Positions 21,819 through 30,005 of a stretch of DNA of 40,984 nucleotides are shown here, in pieces. The stretch lies in the NCBI GenBank assembly GCA_934474225.1, contig CAKSLU010000012.1, forward strand, positions 1-40,984. Reading direction: 5' to 3'. The translations under genes were made by a program, and so were the position numbers. Under the pieces are notes generated by a model. That model worked only from the letters and a program-made list of their open reading frames with translations. It was not told where the DNA came from and searched no databases. Numbering within the stretch: position 1 is the stretch's first letter; each line of letters begins with the position of its first letter. Source of the stretch: an uncultured Eubacteriales bacterium (GTDB lineage: Bacteria; Bacillota; Clostridia; Oscillospirales; CAG-272).

Positions 21819-23906
21819 TTACTGCTCGACGTCCTTCATCGAGAGGTTCATGCGGTTCTTTTCGTCGGTGCCGAGGTACTTGACCTTGACGGTCTGACCG
21901 ACTTCCAGTCTGTCCTCCACCTTTTCGATGCGCTCCTTGGCGATCTTGGAGATGTGCACCATGCCCTCCTTGCCGGGGGCAAATTCGACGAACGCGCCAA
22001 TCGGGATGATGCGCGTGACCTTGCCGGTGTAAATCGCGCCGACCGTGGGCTCAAAGACGATGCCAGCGATGATTTCCTGTGCGGCATAGGCGTTGTCGCG
22101 GTTGACGGCGGAGATGTAGACCGAGCCGTCCTCCTCGATGTCAATCTTCGCGCCGGTGTCGGCAACGATCTTCTGAATGACCTTGCCGCCCGTGCCGATG
22201 ACCTCACGAATCTTGTCCACGTTGATCTTCATCGTAATCATCTTGGGTGCAAACTCGGAGACATCCGCTCTCGGCTTGTCGATTGCCTTCAGCAGAATCT
22301 CATCGATGATGTAGTCTCTGCCGCGGTGGGTGACCGCCAGCGCTTCCTTGATGATTTCGGGCGTCAGACCGTCAATCTTGAGGTCCATCTGAATCGAGGT
22401 GATACCCTTGTGCGTGCCGGCGACCTTGAAGTCCATGTCGCCGTAGAAGTCTTCGAGACCCTGGATGTCAATCATGGTCATCCAGCGCTCGCCCTCGGTA
22501 ATCAGACCGCAGGAGATACCGGCGACAGGCGCCTTAATCGGCACGCCTGCGTCCATCAGCGCCAGGGTCGAGCCGCAGACCGATGCCTGCGAGGTCGAAC
22601 CGTTGGAGGAGACGACTTCGGATACGCAGCGGATGGCGTAGGGGAACTCCTCAACAGAGGGGAGAACCGGGATGAGCGAACGCTCTGCAAGCGCGCCGTG
22701 ACCGATTTCGCGGCGTCCGGGGCTTCTTGCGGGCTTTGCCTCACCGGTGGAGTAACCGGGCATGTTGTAGTGGTGCATGTAGCGCTTCTCGGTCTGGTCG
22801 TCGATGCCGTCCAGCTCCTGCTTGTCGTCCATCGAGCCGAGGGTTGCGATCGTGAGCACCTGCGTCTGACCGCGGGTGAACAGACCGCTGCCGTGCACGC
22901 GGTTGATGAGGCCGACCTCTGCTGCCAGCGGGCGGATCTCATCCAGGCGTCTGCCGTCCACGCGCTTGCCGTCTTCGAGCAGCCAGCGGCGGACAATCTT
23001 CTTCTGCATCTTGTAGACCAGCTCGCCCATGACGGCGGCGATGTCGGGGTACTTCTCGGAGAAGTGCTCGATGATCGCGTCCTGGATCGGCACCATGCGC
23101 GCGTCGCGCACGTTTTTGTCGTCGGTGTCGAGCGCGGTCATGAGGTCCTTCTCGCAGAAGGCGAAGACCTCGTCAAACATATCGTGATCCAGCTCGCAGG
23201 AGGGGTAGGCAAACTTCGGCTTGCCGATCTCGGCAACGATGCCATTGATAAAGCCGAGCAGGCCCTTGATCTCCTCATGCGCGAGCATGATGGCGTTGTA
23301 CATGTCGTCGTCAGAGACTTCCTTTGCGCCCGCCTCGATCATGACGATCTTCTCCATCGTGGCGGCAACGGTCAGCTCCAGCGTGCTCTCGTCGCGCTGC
23401 GCCTTGGTGGGGTTGATGACCGGCTTGCCGTCCACCATACCGACGAAGACGCCGCCGATCGGGCCGTTCCACGGAATATCCGAGATGGAGAGCGCGATGG
23501 ATGCGCCGATCATGCCGGCGATCTCATGCGAGCAGTCGGGATCGACTGCCATGACGGTCAGCGTGATGGCAACATCGTTGCGCAGATCCTTCGGGAACAG
23601 GGGGCGGATCGGGCGGTCGATGACGCGCGAGGTCAGGATGGCCTTTTCGCCGGGACGGCCCTCACGGCGCAGGAAGCCGCCGGGGATCTTGCCCGCCGCG
23701 TACATTCTCTCCTCAAAATCGACGGAGAGGGGCAGGAAGTCGATGCCGTCACGGGGCTTTTCCGACGCGGTGGCGCAGGCCAGCACGACGGTCTCGCCGT
23801 AGCGGACGAGGCAGGAGCCGTTGGCAAGGCCGGCGAGCTTGCCGGTCTCGATCACAAGCGGTCTGCCTGCGAGGGTGTACTTGAAGACCTTGTAGTTTTC
23901 AAACAT
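21819..23906 (-). CDS. pnp: Polyribonucleotide nucleotidyltransferase (PNPase)
   Basis: 695 residues from the ATG at 23906, which sits eight bases after GGAGG; another ATG six bases upstream is too close to that site. PNPase degrades RNA 3' to 5' by phosphorolysis. Two RNase PH-like domains are visible (GSCLVRYGETVVLACAT with FLPLSVDFEER, and later GSGLFTRGQTQVLTIATLGS with GRREIGHGALAERSL and the catalytic-core region PYAIRCVSEVVSSNGS). The C-terminal KH domain (VIGTGGKVIQKI, then DTGAKIDIEEDGSVYI) and S1 domain (GAIYTGKVTRIIPIGAFVEF) bind RNA. It follows rpsO in the conserved rpsO-pnp order, although a terminator and a repeat block separate them. Confidence 0.97.
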   Translation of the reverse strand: MFENYKVFKYTLAGRPLVIETGKLAGLANGSCLVRYGETVVLACATASEKPRDGIDFLPLSVDFEERMYAAGKIPGGFLRREGRPGEKAILTSRVIDRPIRPLFPKDLRNDVAITLTVMAVDPDCSHEIAGMIGASIALSISDIPWNGPIGGVFVGMVDGKPVINPTKAQRDESTLELTVAATMEKIVMIEAGAKEVSDDDMYNAIMLAHEEIKGLLGFINGIVAEIGKPKFAYPSCELDHDMFDEVFAFCEKDLMTALDTDDKNVRDARMVPIQDAIIEHFSEKYPDIAAVMGELVYKMQKKIVRRWLLEDGKRVDGRRLDEIRPLAAEVGLINRVHGSGLFTRGQTQVLTIATLGSMDDKQELDGIDDQTEKRYMHHYNMPGYSTGEAKPARSPGRREIGHGALAERSLIPVLPSVEEFPYAIRCVSEVVSSNGSTSQASVCGSTLALMDAGVPIKAPVAGISCGLITEGERWMTMIDIQGLEDFYGDMDFKVAGTHKGITSIQMDLKIDGLTPEIIKEALAVTHRGRDYIIDEILLKAIDKPRADVSEFAPKMITMKINVDKIREVIGTGGKVIQKIVADTGAKIDIEEDGSVYISAVNRDNAYAAQEIIAGIVFEPTVGAIYTGKVTRIIPIGAFVEFAPGKEGMVHISKIAKERIEKVEDRLEVGQTVKVKYLGTDEKNRMNLSMKDVEQ

Positions 23907-24028
23907 TTGCATATCCTCCAAAAAAATATTTTTTCGGCGGACTGTGGGTTTAGCACTTAAATACGCTGCCCGACCCTGCCGGGCGGCATGTTTAATTGCT
24001 AATCCCGCCGCCGTAAAGAACATGAATA

Positions 24029-24215
24029 GTCTTCCCTTGGGGGAAGCTGGCGCCGTAGGCGCCTGATGAGGGATTGATGAAAGTGAGACATCGCATGATG
24101 CTGTGTCGGCTGCCTGCATGCCCTCATCCGTCACGCGAAGCGTGATGTTTCCCGTAAGGGAAACTCATTAGGAACGCAATGCGTTCCGTGCCACACTTCC
24201 CCACCGGGGAAGGCT
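24029..24215. repeat. Intergenic element related to the insert of copy A (family R2)
   Basis: Outer arms CTTCCCTTGGGGGAAG and TTCCCCACCGGGGAAGGC, an inner GGCGCCGTAGGCGCC dyad, and the block GATGTTTCCCG...AAGGGAAACTC, TTAGGAACGCA and GCGTTCCG at 24144-24197 that also occurs inside copy A at 5173-5226. It lies in the leader of pnp and accounts for most of 23907-24231. The frame that extends upstream of the pnp start is only a reading of this repeat. Confidence 0.8.
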
Positions 24216-24231
24216 TGGAGTAACCCCGGCA

Positions 24232-24269
24232 TAAAGAGAACAAACCGAAGCCGCGCCCGGCTTCGGTTT
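24232..24269 (-). terminator. Intrinsic terminator of rpsO
   Basis: AAACCGAAGCC and GGCTTCGGTTT arms of eleven bases around a six-base loop; on the minus strand GTTCTCTTT follows, a weak T-run. Confidence 0.8.
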
Positions 24270-24280
24270 GCAAACTTCGA

Positions 24281-24544
24281 TTACTTGCGCAGGCCGAGCT
24301 TTTCGACGATTGCGCGGTAACGCTCAACGTCCTTCTTCTGGAGATAACCCAGGAGGTTTCTTCTGTTACCGATCATCTTGAACATGCCGCGGCGGCTGTG
24401 ATGGTCCTTCGGGTTGTTCTTCAGGTGCTCGGTGAGCGTGTTGATGCGGTTGGTGAGAATGGCGATCTGCACCTCGGGCGAACCGGTGTCGCCTTCGTGT
24501 ACCGCATAGGTCGTGATGATGTCCTGCTTTTCGCTTTTCAGCAT
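24281..24544 (-). CDS. rpsO: 30S ribosomal protein S15
   Basis: 87 residues, the normal length. The protein binds the central domain of 16S rRNA. The sequence is a standard S15: EGDTGSPEVQIAILTNRI, LTEHLKNNPKDHHSRRG, MIGNRRNLLGYLQKKD and YRAIVEKLGLRK. The ATG at 24544 has GAGGTG eight bases upstream; the frame extending further upstream is the leader. The gene has its own promoter at 24650-24678 and a 100-base structured leader, where S15 often represses its own translation. pnp lies downstream on the same strand. Confidence 0.98.
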   Translation of the reverse strand: MLKSEKQDIITTYAVHEGDTGSPEVQIAILTNRINTLTEHLKNNPKDHHSRRGMFKMIGNRRNLLGYLQKKDVERYRAIVEKLGLRK

Positions 24545-24640
24545 GATTTTCACCTCATGAAATAAATTCACCGGTGACTGAGCGGCGGCGGGTGAAGCGT
24601 CCGCAAAACGGACAGTATCCGACCACTGAGTCACGGCGTT
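24545..24640 (-). other. Structured rpsO leader, candidate S15 autoregulatory element
   Basis: On the minus strand GTGACT and AGTCAC can pair over about 60 bases, enclosing a TGTCCG/CGGACG hairpin, and GGTGAA/TTTCAT pairing abuts the GAGGTG ribosome site. Such leaders with a three-way junction are bound by S15 in other bacteria; the match is by position and pairing only. Confidence 0.45.
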
Positions 24641-24649
24641 ACGAAGATG

Positions 24650-24678
24650 ATTATAGCACGGGCAATTTCATTTGTAAA
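24650..24678 (-). promoter_or_regulatory. Promoter of rpsO
   Basis: On the minus strand TTTACA (24673-24678), 17 bases, TATAAT (24650-24655). It overlaps the 3' end of the preceding TSUP gene. Confidence 0.8.
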
Positions 24679-25045
24679 GAGTTTTTTTGATTTTTTTCGA
24701 GTCGGGCGCTTTTTTGAAGTAGGAGACCGCGCCGGACGCCATCAGCACAAGGGCGAAGATGCGGCGGAGCAGCGTAAGGCTCATGTTCTGCGCAAGCGTC
24801 GCGCCGAAGACGCAGCCGACCGCGCCGACGGCGCAGAGCACCGCCAGCCGCCGCCAATGAAGCGGCGCGGTACGGACATGCAGCAGCAGCGCCGCGCCGG
24901 TGGCGAAGATGAAAAAATACAGATTCAGCCCCTGCGCCGCCAGCTGATTCTTTCCGGCAAAGAGCGTGAGATAAACGACATACAGCCCGCCGCTGCCCAC
25001 GCCCATACCGGCGAGCAGCGCGACGAGAAAGGTTGCAAACGGCAT
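24668..25045 (-). CDS. TSUP (TauE/SafE) half-transporter, second of a pair
   Basis: 125 residues. Four hydrophobic segments are visible: FATFLVALLAGMGVGSGGLYVVYLTLF, with the GxGSGG-type TSUP motif, then NLYFFIFATGAALLLH, LAVLCAVGAVGCVFGATLA and LRRIFALVLMASGAVSYF. Full TauE/SafE proteins have two such halves, in one chain of 240-270 residues; this is one half. The C-terminus is lysine-rich. GGGAGG before the ATG and a 15-base gap after the preceding half-gene show co-translation. TSUP proteins export sulfite, sulfonates or other small anions; the substrate here is unknown. Its end lies within the rpsO promoter. Confidence 0.85.
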   Translation of the reverse strand: MPFATFLVALLAGMGVGSGGLYVVYLTLFAGKNQLAAQGLNLYFFIFATGAALLLHVRTAPLHWRRLAVLCAVGAVGCVFGATLAQNMSLTLLRRIFALVLMASGAVSYFKKAPDSKKIKKTLYK

Positions 25046-25060
25046 GATAACCTCCCGGAT

Positions 25061-25459
25061 TTATTTGAGCAGCATCAGGATGCCGCCGAGAAAGACCACG
25101 ACGGAGAACAGTTTTCGGGCGGCATGCTGCGGGATGTGGCGGAGCAGATATGCGCCGACGATGCCGCCGAGCGCGGCGGGGACGCCCACGCGCAGGATGT
25201 CCTCGGCGTCGAGCGCGGCGTTTGCGCGGTAAAAATACAGCGAGACGAGGCAGTAGAAGGCGACCGCCGTCGAGGACAGCACGAGGTTTTCCTTGGAGCC
25301 GCGCGCGCCGCCCACCGCGCCCAGCGTGAAGTAGAGCACAACGCCGCCGCCCGCGCCGAGCAGCCCGTTGAGAAACCCGGCAAAAAGCGCGCCGAGCGCC
25401 AGAATGCCGACCTCGCCGGGCGTCAGTCGGCCGTCCCTTTTTTCGTTTGCGGTCTGCAT
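25061..25459 (-). CDS. TSUP (TauE/SafE) half-transporter, first of a pair
   Basis: 132 residues from the ATG at 25459, with GGGAGGG ten bases upstream. Hydrophobic segments are VGILALGALFAGFLNGLLGAGGGVVLYFTL (with the family GLLGAGGG turn), NLVLSSTAVAFYCLVSLYFY, ILRVGVPAALGGIVGAYLL and KLFSVVVFLGGILMLL. It is the other half of a TSUP transporter and probably pairs with the 125-residue product of the next gene in an inverted or parallel dimer. Longer upstream frames extend through the ftsK promoter and a repeat and were set aside. Such split pairs are seen in other Clostridia. Confidence 0.85.
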   Translation of the reverse strand: MQTANEKRDGRLTPGEVGILALGALFAGFLNGLLGAGGGVVLYFTLGAVGGARGSKENLVLSSTAVAFYCLVSLYFYRANAALDAEDILRVGVPAALGGIVGAYLLRHIPQHAARKLFSVVVFLGGILMLLK

Positions 25460-25517
25460 TTTTGCGCACCCTCCCCGTTTCGCGTTTATCCGCACGGCAG
25501 GGCGGATAAAATAAGTC

Positions 25518-25546
25518 TTGAATTCTTTGCGTTTTTCTGTTATTAT
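25518..25546 (+). promoter_or_regulatory. Promoter of the ftsK operon
   Basis: TTGAAT (25518-25523), 17 bases, TATTAT (25541-25546). It leaves a leader of about 175 bases that contains repeat copy D. Confidence 0.65.
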
Positions 25547-25578
25547 GTATTTTAGGAAGTTATGCGATTTGCGCGGAT

Positions 25579-25689
25579 GCCTCCCTTGTGTAAAGGGAGG
25601 TAGCACGCGAAGCGTGACGGAGGGATTGTGCCATAACGAACAACCCCTCAGGCGGCTATCGCCGCCAGCTCCCCTTGCACAGGGGAGCC
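25579..25689 (-). repeat. Mosaic intergenic element, short copy D (family R1)
   Basis: A 111-base version, GCCTCCCTTGTGTAAAGGG to CACAGGGGAGCC, keeping both ends and the CCCCTCA core but lacking the CGTCGG and GAGACGC dyads of the longer copies. It lies in the ftsK leader, which a longer in-frame reading would wrongly count as protein. Confidence 0.85.
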
Positions 25690-25727
25690 TTACGCTGCAC
25701 TCGCGCAAAACGGAAAGGATATACAAC

Positions 25728-28511
25728 ATGGCTGAACATAAATCCGGCACGACGGCAAAGCGTGCGCAGGCGTCGAAGACGCCCGCCGCGCGGAAGTCTT
25801 CTGCCGCGCCGAAGAAAAACACAAAGACCGCGCAGCCGCAGCGGCAGGCTGCGCCCGCACCCGCGCCGCGCCCGCCGCGCGACGAGAATGCGCTCATACA
25901 TCGCGTCCTGCCCTATGTTTTCGTAGTATGCGCAGTTTTGCTTGCGGTATGCTTTCTTGTGCCGAACAGCGGCACGGTCGGCAATTGGCTGAAGACCGGG
26001 CTGCTCGGGCTGTTCGGGCCCTGCATTTACGCGCTGCCGCTGCTGCTCGTCTACTTTGCGATTGACTGGCGCACATGGGTCGCCGAGGGCGTGCATGTGA
26101 TGAAGAGCATCTTCGCCTTTGTGGTCACGCTGTTTCTCGGCGCGTTGATCCAGCTGATTTCGATTGCGGCGGGCGCAGAAGGGGCTGTTGACATTGCGCT
26201 GCTGTATGAACACGGCACAAAAGCCTTCGGCGGCGGTCTTATCGGCGGCATCATCGGCGTCGGCATGTACCACGCCTTTGCCGAGACGGCGGGCATCATC
26301 CTGTCGGCGGCGGTGCTGCTCACATTCGGGCTGTTCCTCTTCGGGCTGACGCCGAAGAAACTGTGGATCAATTTCCGCTATTCCATGCAGATGCGCCGTG
26401 AGCGCCGCGATGCCGCCGAGGCGGCGAGAAAGCGCGAGCGCGAGTTTGACTATGAGTCCGGCGAGGAGACCGAGAATTTCGTGCCGCCCGAAGCACCCGC
26501 GAAGACGACCCCGAAGAATCCGGCCGCGCCCGCCTTTGACATCGGCGGCGTGGATGATACGATGGGCACGCTCGTCGTGACGAAGCCCGACCCGAATGAG
26601 CCGCTTGACCCGCTCTTCGGCGTGGACGCGCCGACCGACGCGGCGAAAAAGACCGCGGAGATGCCTGCGGCGGACGCCGCCGATGTGCCCGAGGCGGGCG
26701 GCACCGCGGTAACGGACATCCCGCAGACGGCGGCGCGCCCGCTCTACGATGCGTCGGGGCGGATCGACCTCGAAGCCATCTTTGTCGACCCCGCGCCGCT
26801 CTCGCCTGCCGCATCCGCGGATGCGGATGCAGACGCAGCGGCAGACGCCGCCGATGCGCCCGAGGCGGGCGGCATCGACATCGGCGACGCGCTCGGCGAG
26901 AGCGCGACGCGCGACTTCGCCGCAGACGCGGACGCAAAGACGCTGGACACGGGCGACACGCTCGGCGTTGTGCGCGAGGCGGTCGGCACACCGGCTGCCG
27001 CGCCCGCCGCACCGGCAAAGCCGCCGAAGCCTGCCTACCGCTTCCCGCCGGTGACGCTGCTGTCCCCGCCGGAGCACAAGAAAAACGAGGATGTCGGCGC
27101 AGAGCTGCGCGCCAATGCGCAGAAGCTGATTGAGACGCTGCGCTCCTTCCATGTCAATGTGAGCATTTCCAGCGTGTCGCGCGGCCCCACGATCACGCGC
27201 TATGAGCTGATTCCCGAGGCGGGCACGCGCGTGCGCTCGATTGCCAACCTCGTGGACGACATTTCGCTGTCGCTGGCGACCTCGGGCATCCGCATCGAAG
27301 CGCCCATCCCGGGCAAGGCGGCGGTCGGCATCGAGGTACCGAACAAGGTGGTCTCCACCGTCGCGCTGCGCGAACTGATCGAGGACAAGAGTTTCAAGGA
27401 GGCAAAGAGCCGCCTCACCGTCTGCCTCGGCAAGGATGTCGGCGGCGCGCCGATCATCTTCGACATCGCAAAGATGCCCCACCTCTTGATTGCGGGCGCA
27501 ACCGGCATGGGCAAGTCGGTCTGCATCAATTCAATCATCACGAGCATCCTATATAAAGCCACCCCCGACGAGGTCAAACTGATGCTGATCGACCCGAAGA
27601 AGGTCGAGTTCAACATCTACAACGGCATTCCGCATTTGCAGACGCCGGTCGTCAGCGATCCGAAGAAGGCGGCGGGCGCGCTGCACTGGGCGGTCACCGA
27701 GATGGAGCGCCGCTATGAGCTGATCGAGGAGGTCGGCGCGCGCAAGATCGAAACCTACAACGAGATCGCGCGCGAGCGCGGCATGGAGGTCCTGCCCTAT
27801 ACCGTCATCATCATCGACGAGCTGGCCGACCTGATGATGACCGCGCCCGACGCGGTGGAGGAATCCATCTGCCGCCTGGCGCAGAAGGCGCGCGCCGCCG
27901 GTATGCACATCATCATCGGCACGCAGCGCCCCTCGGTCGATGTCATCACGGGTCTTATCAAGGCAAATATCCCGTCGCGCATTGCGTTCACGGTGGCGTC
28001 GCAGGTTGACTCGCGCACCATCATTGACATCGCGGGCGCGGAGAAGCTGATCGGCCGCGGCGATATGCTCTATTACCCGGTCGGGCTGTCCAAGCCGATG
28101 CGCGCGCAGGGCGCGTTTGTCAGCGAGGACGAGGTGGAGAAGATCACCAACTTCGTCAAGCAGGCGGCGGGCGAGACCGAGTACGACAGTGAAATTATCG
28201 AGAGCATCGAGCGCGAGGCACAGACCATCGGAAGTGCCGGCAAGAAGGGCGGCGGCGAGGCTGCGGAGGATGCGGGCAGCGACCCGAAGCTCCGCGACGC
28301 ACTCGAGATTGCCACCGAGTCCGGCAAGATTTCCACATCGCTCTTGCAGCGCAGGCTGTCCATCGGTTACGGCCGCGCGGCGAAGATCATCGACATCATG
28401 GAGGCGCGCGGCTTTGTCAGCGCGCCGGACGGCCAGAAACCCCGCGAGGTGCTGATTTCGAAGACGCAGTACCGCGAGATGGTCGTCAACAACGACGAGA
28501 GGCTGAACTGA
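25728..28511 (+). CDS. ftsK: DNA translocase FtsK/SpoIIIE
   Basis: 927 residues from the ATG at 25728, which follows GGAAAGGA. The protein pumps chromosomal DNA through the division or sporulation septum. After a basic, Ala/Lys-rich N-terminal tail come about four membrane helices (VLPYVFVVCAVLLAVCFLVP, then GLLGLFGPCIYALPLLLVYF and others up to residue 210), an acidic Ala/Asp/Pro linker of some 200 residues, and the motor: Walker A GATGMGKSVCINS near residue 590 and Walker B VIIIDELADLMM near 692. The C-terminal gamma winged helix (LQRRLSIGYGRAAKIIDIME) reads KOPS/SRS sequences. Which of FtsK or SpoIIIE it is cannot be told. The stop overlaps the tmk start (TGATG). Confidence 0.96.
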   Translation: MAEHKSGTTAKRAQASKTPAARKSSAAPKKNTKTAQPQRQAAPAPAPRPPRDENALIHRVLPYVFVVCAVLLAVCFLVPNSGTVGNWLKTGLLGLFGPCIYALPLLLVYFAIDWRTWVAEGVHVMKSIFAFVVTLFLGALIQLISIAAGAEGAVDIALLYEHGTKAFGGGLIGGIIGVGMYHAFAETAGIILSAAVLLTFGLFLFGLTPKKLWINFRYSMQMRRERRDAAEAARKREREFDYESGEETENFVPPEAPAKTTPKNPAAPAFDIGGVDDTMGTLVVTKPDPNEPLDPLFGVDAPTDAAKKTAEMPAADAADVPEAGGTAVTDIPQTAARPLYDASGRIDLEAIFVDPAPLSPAASADADADAAADAADAPEAGGIDIGDALGESATRDFAADADAKTLDTGDTLGVVREAVGTPAAAPAAPAKPPKPAYRFPPVTLLSPPEHKKNEDVGAELRANAQKLIETLRSFHVNVSISSVSRGPTITRYELIPEAGTRVRSIANLVDDISLSLATSGIRIEAPIPGKAAVGIEVPNKVVSTVALRELIEDKSFKEAKSRLTVCLGKDVGGAPIIFDIAKMPHLLIAGATGMGKSVCINSIITSILYKATPDEVKLMLIDPKKVEFNIYNGIPHLQTPVVSDPKKAAGALHWAVTEMERRYELIEEVGARKIETYNEIARERGMEVLPYTVIIIDELADLMMTAPDAVEESICRLAQKARAAGMHIIIGTQRPSVDVITGLIKANIPSRIAFTVASQVDSRTIIDIAGAEKLIGRGDMLYYPVGLSKPMRAQGAFVSEDEVEKITNFVKQAAGETEYDSEIIESIEREAQTIGSAGKKGGGEAAEDAGSDPKLRDALEIATESGKISTSLLQRRLSIGYGRAAKIIDIMEARGFVSAPDGQKPREVLISKTQYREMVVNNDERLN

Positions 28512-29173
28512 TGGAAAAGACGAGAAAAGCGAAGCTGATTTCGATTGACGGACTGGACGGCAGCGGCAAGAATACGCAGAGCGAGCTGCTCCGCGACCGC
28601 CTGCGCGCCGCAGGCTATACCGCCGAGGTCGTCAGCTTTCCGATGTACGGCAGTCCCTCTTGCTTTGCCGTGGAGATGTACCTCTCCGGCGGGCTTGGCG
28701 GTCACCCGGACGACACCGGCGCGTACCCGGCGGCGGCATTCTTCTCGATTGACCGCTACATCAGCATGCGCACGACCTGGGGAAAACTGCTTGACACATG
28801 CGACTATATCATTTTCAACCGCTATACCAGTGCCAACGCCGTGCACCAGCTGTCCAAGCTCGGGCGCGCCGATTGGGACGAATTTCTCGAATGGCTCTAC
28901 GACTTTGAGTTTGTGCGGCTCGGCTTGCCGCGCCCGGATCTCACGCTGTATCTGGTCGTCGAGCCTGCGGTGTCCATGTCGCTTGTGGACAAGCGCGGCG
29001 AGAAGAAGGACATTCACGAGACCGATGCCGCCTATATGCGCGCCTGCTATGATGCGGGGCTGTATGCGGCGGCGAAACTCGGCTTTGACAAAATCAATTG
29101 CTGTCGGGACGGCGCCATTCTCCCGCGCGAGGCGATTGCCGACGCAATCTTTAGCGAGGTGATGCGGCTGTGA
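28511..29173 (+). CDS. tmk: dTMP kinase-like nucleotide kinase
   Basis: 220 residues. The P-loop GLDGSGKNTQ (residues 14-23) and the following VVSFPMYGSPS and DTGAYPAAAFFSIDRYIS stretches fit thymidylate kinases, which make dTDP from dTMP. The usual GKTTQ or GKSTQ is GKNTQ here, an unusual replacement of the residue after the P-loop lysine. The LID/DR motif is seen in DYIIFNRYTSANAVHQ rather than the usual D-R-Y. VEPAVSMSL replaces the common D-x-x-P-E. These changes place the protein in a divergent clostridial kinase branch; dTMP is the most likely substrate but another deoxynucleotide is possible. It is translationally coupled to ftsK and to the next gene. Confidence 0.78.
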   Translation: MEKTRKAKLISIDGLDGSGKNTQSELLRDRLRAAGYTAEVVSFPMYGSPSCFAVEMYLSGGLGGHPDDTGAYPAAAFFSIDRYISMRTTWGKLLDTCDYIIFNRYTSANAVHQLSKLGRADWDEFLEWLYDFEFVRLGLPRPDLTLYLVVEPAVSMSLVDKRGEKKDIHETDAAYMRACYDAGLYAAAKLGFDKINCCRDGAILPREAIADAIFSEVMRL

Positions 29174-29901
29174 GGACGACGGTAAGTGTAGACGCGGTCA
29201 GGATTTCGCGCGTGCGCGACCTGGACGCGGCAACGCTGCGCGCAGCGCATGCACTGGCGCATGCGGCGTTCGGCGACGATGCGGCGTTCCTCGCGCGGCT
29301 GACCGATGCCGCCGCAGACGAGCAGTATCTGTACATCCGCGCGGACGGCGGCATCGCCGCAGGCTGCTTTGTGTTCGGCGCAACGCTGTACACGGGCGAA
29401 GGGGCGGTGCAGGGCGGGTATCTGTACGCGCTCTGTACGGCGGCGGCGTACCGCGGCCGTGGTTTTGCGCATGCGCTGCTCGGTGCGGCGGTGCGCATCG
29501 CGGGCGATTTTCTGGTGGCAGTGCCCGCCTCGCGCAGTCTGTGCGATTTTTACCGCCGCGTCGGCTTTACGCGCATGCTGTCGGGCTGCGTGGCGGTCGG
29601 CGGCGACGGCGAGAGCCCCGCGCCGGACGGCGGCACGCCGGGCGGCTATGCGGATGCGGTGCGCGCCGCGCGGCGGCACGGCGGGCTTCTGCTCGGCGAG
29701 AAGCTGTTTGATTTGTCGCTTGCCGAGAGCGGCGCCGCCCCTCTGGTCGTCGGCGATGCATTCTGCGCGGTGCGCGACGGCAGGCTGTACGGTGCGGTCG
29801 GCATGCAGCCGAAGCATCCCATGCCCGAAAAGGCGCTCCTGCGCTGCAAAACGCCCCTTCCCACCGACGGCATCTTCGCGGATATGCTGCTCGAAGTGTG
29901 A
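29170..29901 (+). CDS. GNAT-family N-acetyltransferase
   Basis: 243 residues starting with GTG that overlaps the tmk stop (GTGA). The GNAT core lies in the N-terminal 120 residues: a beta-bulge region GGYLYALCTAAAYRGRGFAH with the R-G-x-G-x-A acetyl-CoA motif, then LLGAAVRIAGDFLVAVPASR and FYRRVGFTRM, which is the usual closing “YxxxGF”. The C-terminal 100 residues (AVRAARRHGGLLLGEKLF, then VVGDAFCAVRDGRLYGAVGM) form a second, GNAT-like or sterol-carrier-like half of unknown role, as in Eis-type acetyltransferases. The acceptor is unknown. Confidence 0.8.
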   Translation: MRTTVSVDAVRISRVRDLDAATLRAAHALAHAAFGDDAAFLARLTDAAADEQYLYIRADGGIAAGCFVFGATLYTGEGAVQGGYLYALCTAAAYRGRGFAHALLGAAVRIAGDFLVAVPASRSLCDFYRRVGFTRMLSGCVAVGGDGESPAPDGGTPGGYADAVRAARRHGGLLLGEKLFDLSLAESGAAPLVVGDAFCAVRDGRLYGAVGMQPKHPMPEKALLRCKTPLPTDGIFADMLLEV

Positions 29902-29938
29902 GGGCGCGGGTCGGTTTGCGGAAAATCCCCGCATACCT

Positions 29939-29963
29939 GTAGGGCGGGGGCTTGCTCCCGCCG
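29939..29963 (+). repeat. Family R4 repeat
   Basis: GTAGGGCGGGGGCTTGCTCC followed by CGCC, in the 104-base gap between the acetyltransferase and DJ-1 genes. Confidence 0.8.
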
Positions 29964-30005
29964 CATCATGCGAAAACAACAACATCAACCGAAAGGATGG
30001 TTTTC

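Noticed and set aside
23907..24134. N-terminal extension of pnp
   Set aside because: It reads the R2 repeat and the leader; GGAGG lies correctly spaced before the ATG at 23906 and PNPase homology begins there.
24651..25469. Single minus-strand frame overlapping both TSUP genes
   Set aside because: It is Arg/Ala-rich with no membrane segments, while the other two frames give clear TSUP helices and ribosome sites.
25518..25727. N-terminal extension of ftsK
   Set aside because: It would include the promoter and repeat copy D; GGAAAGGA marks the ATG at 25728.
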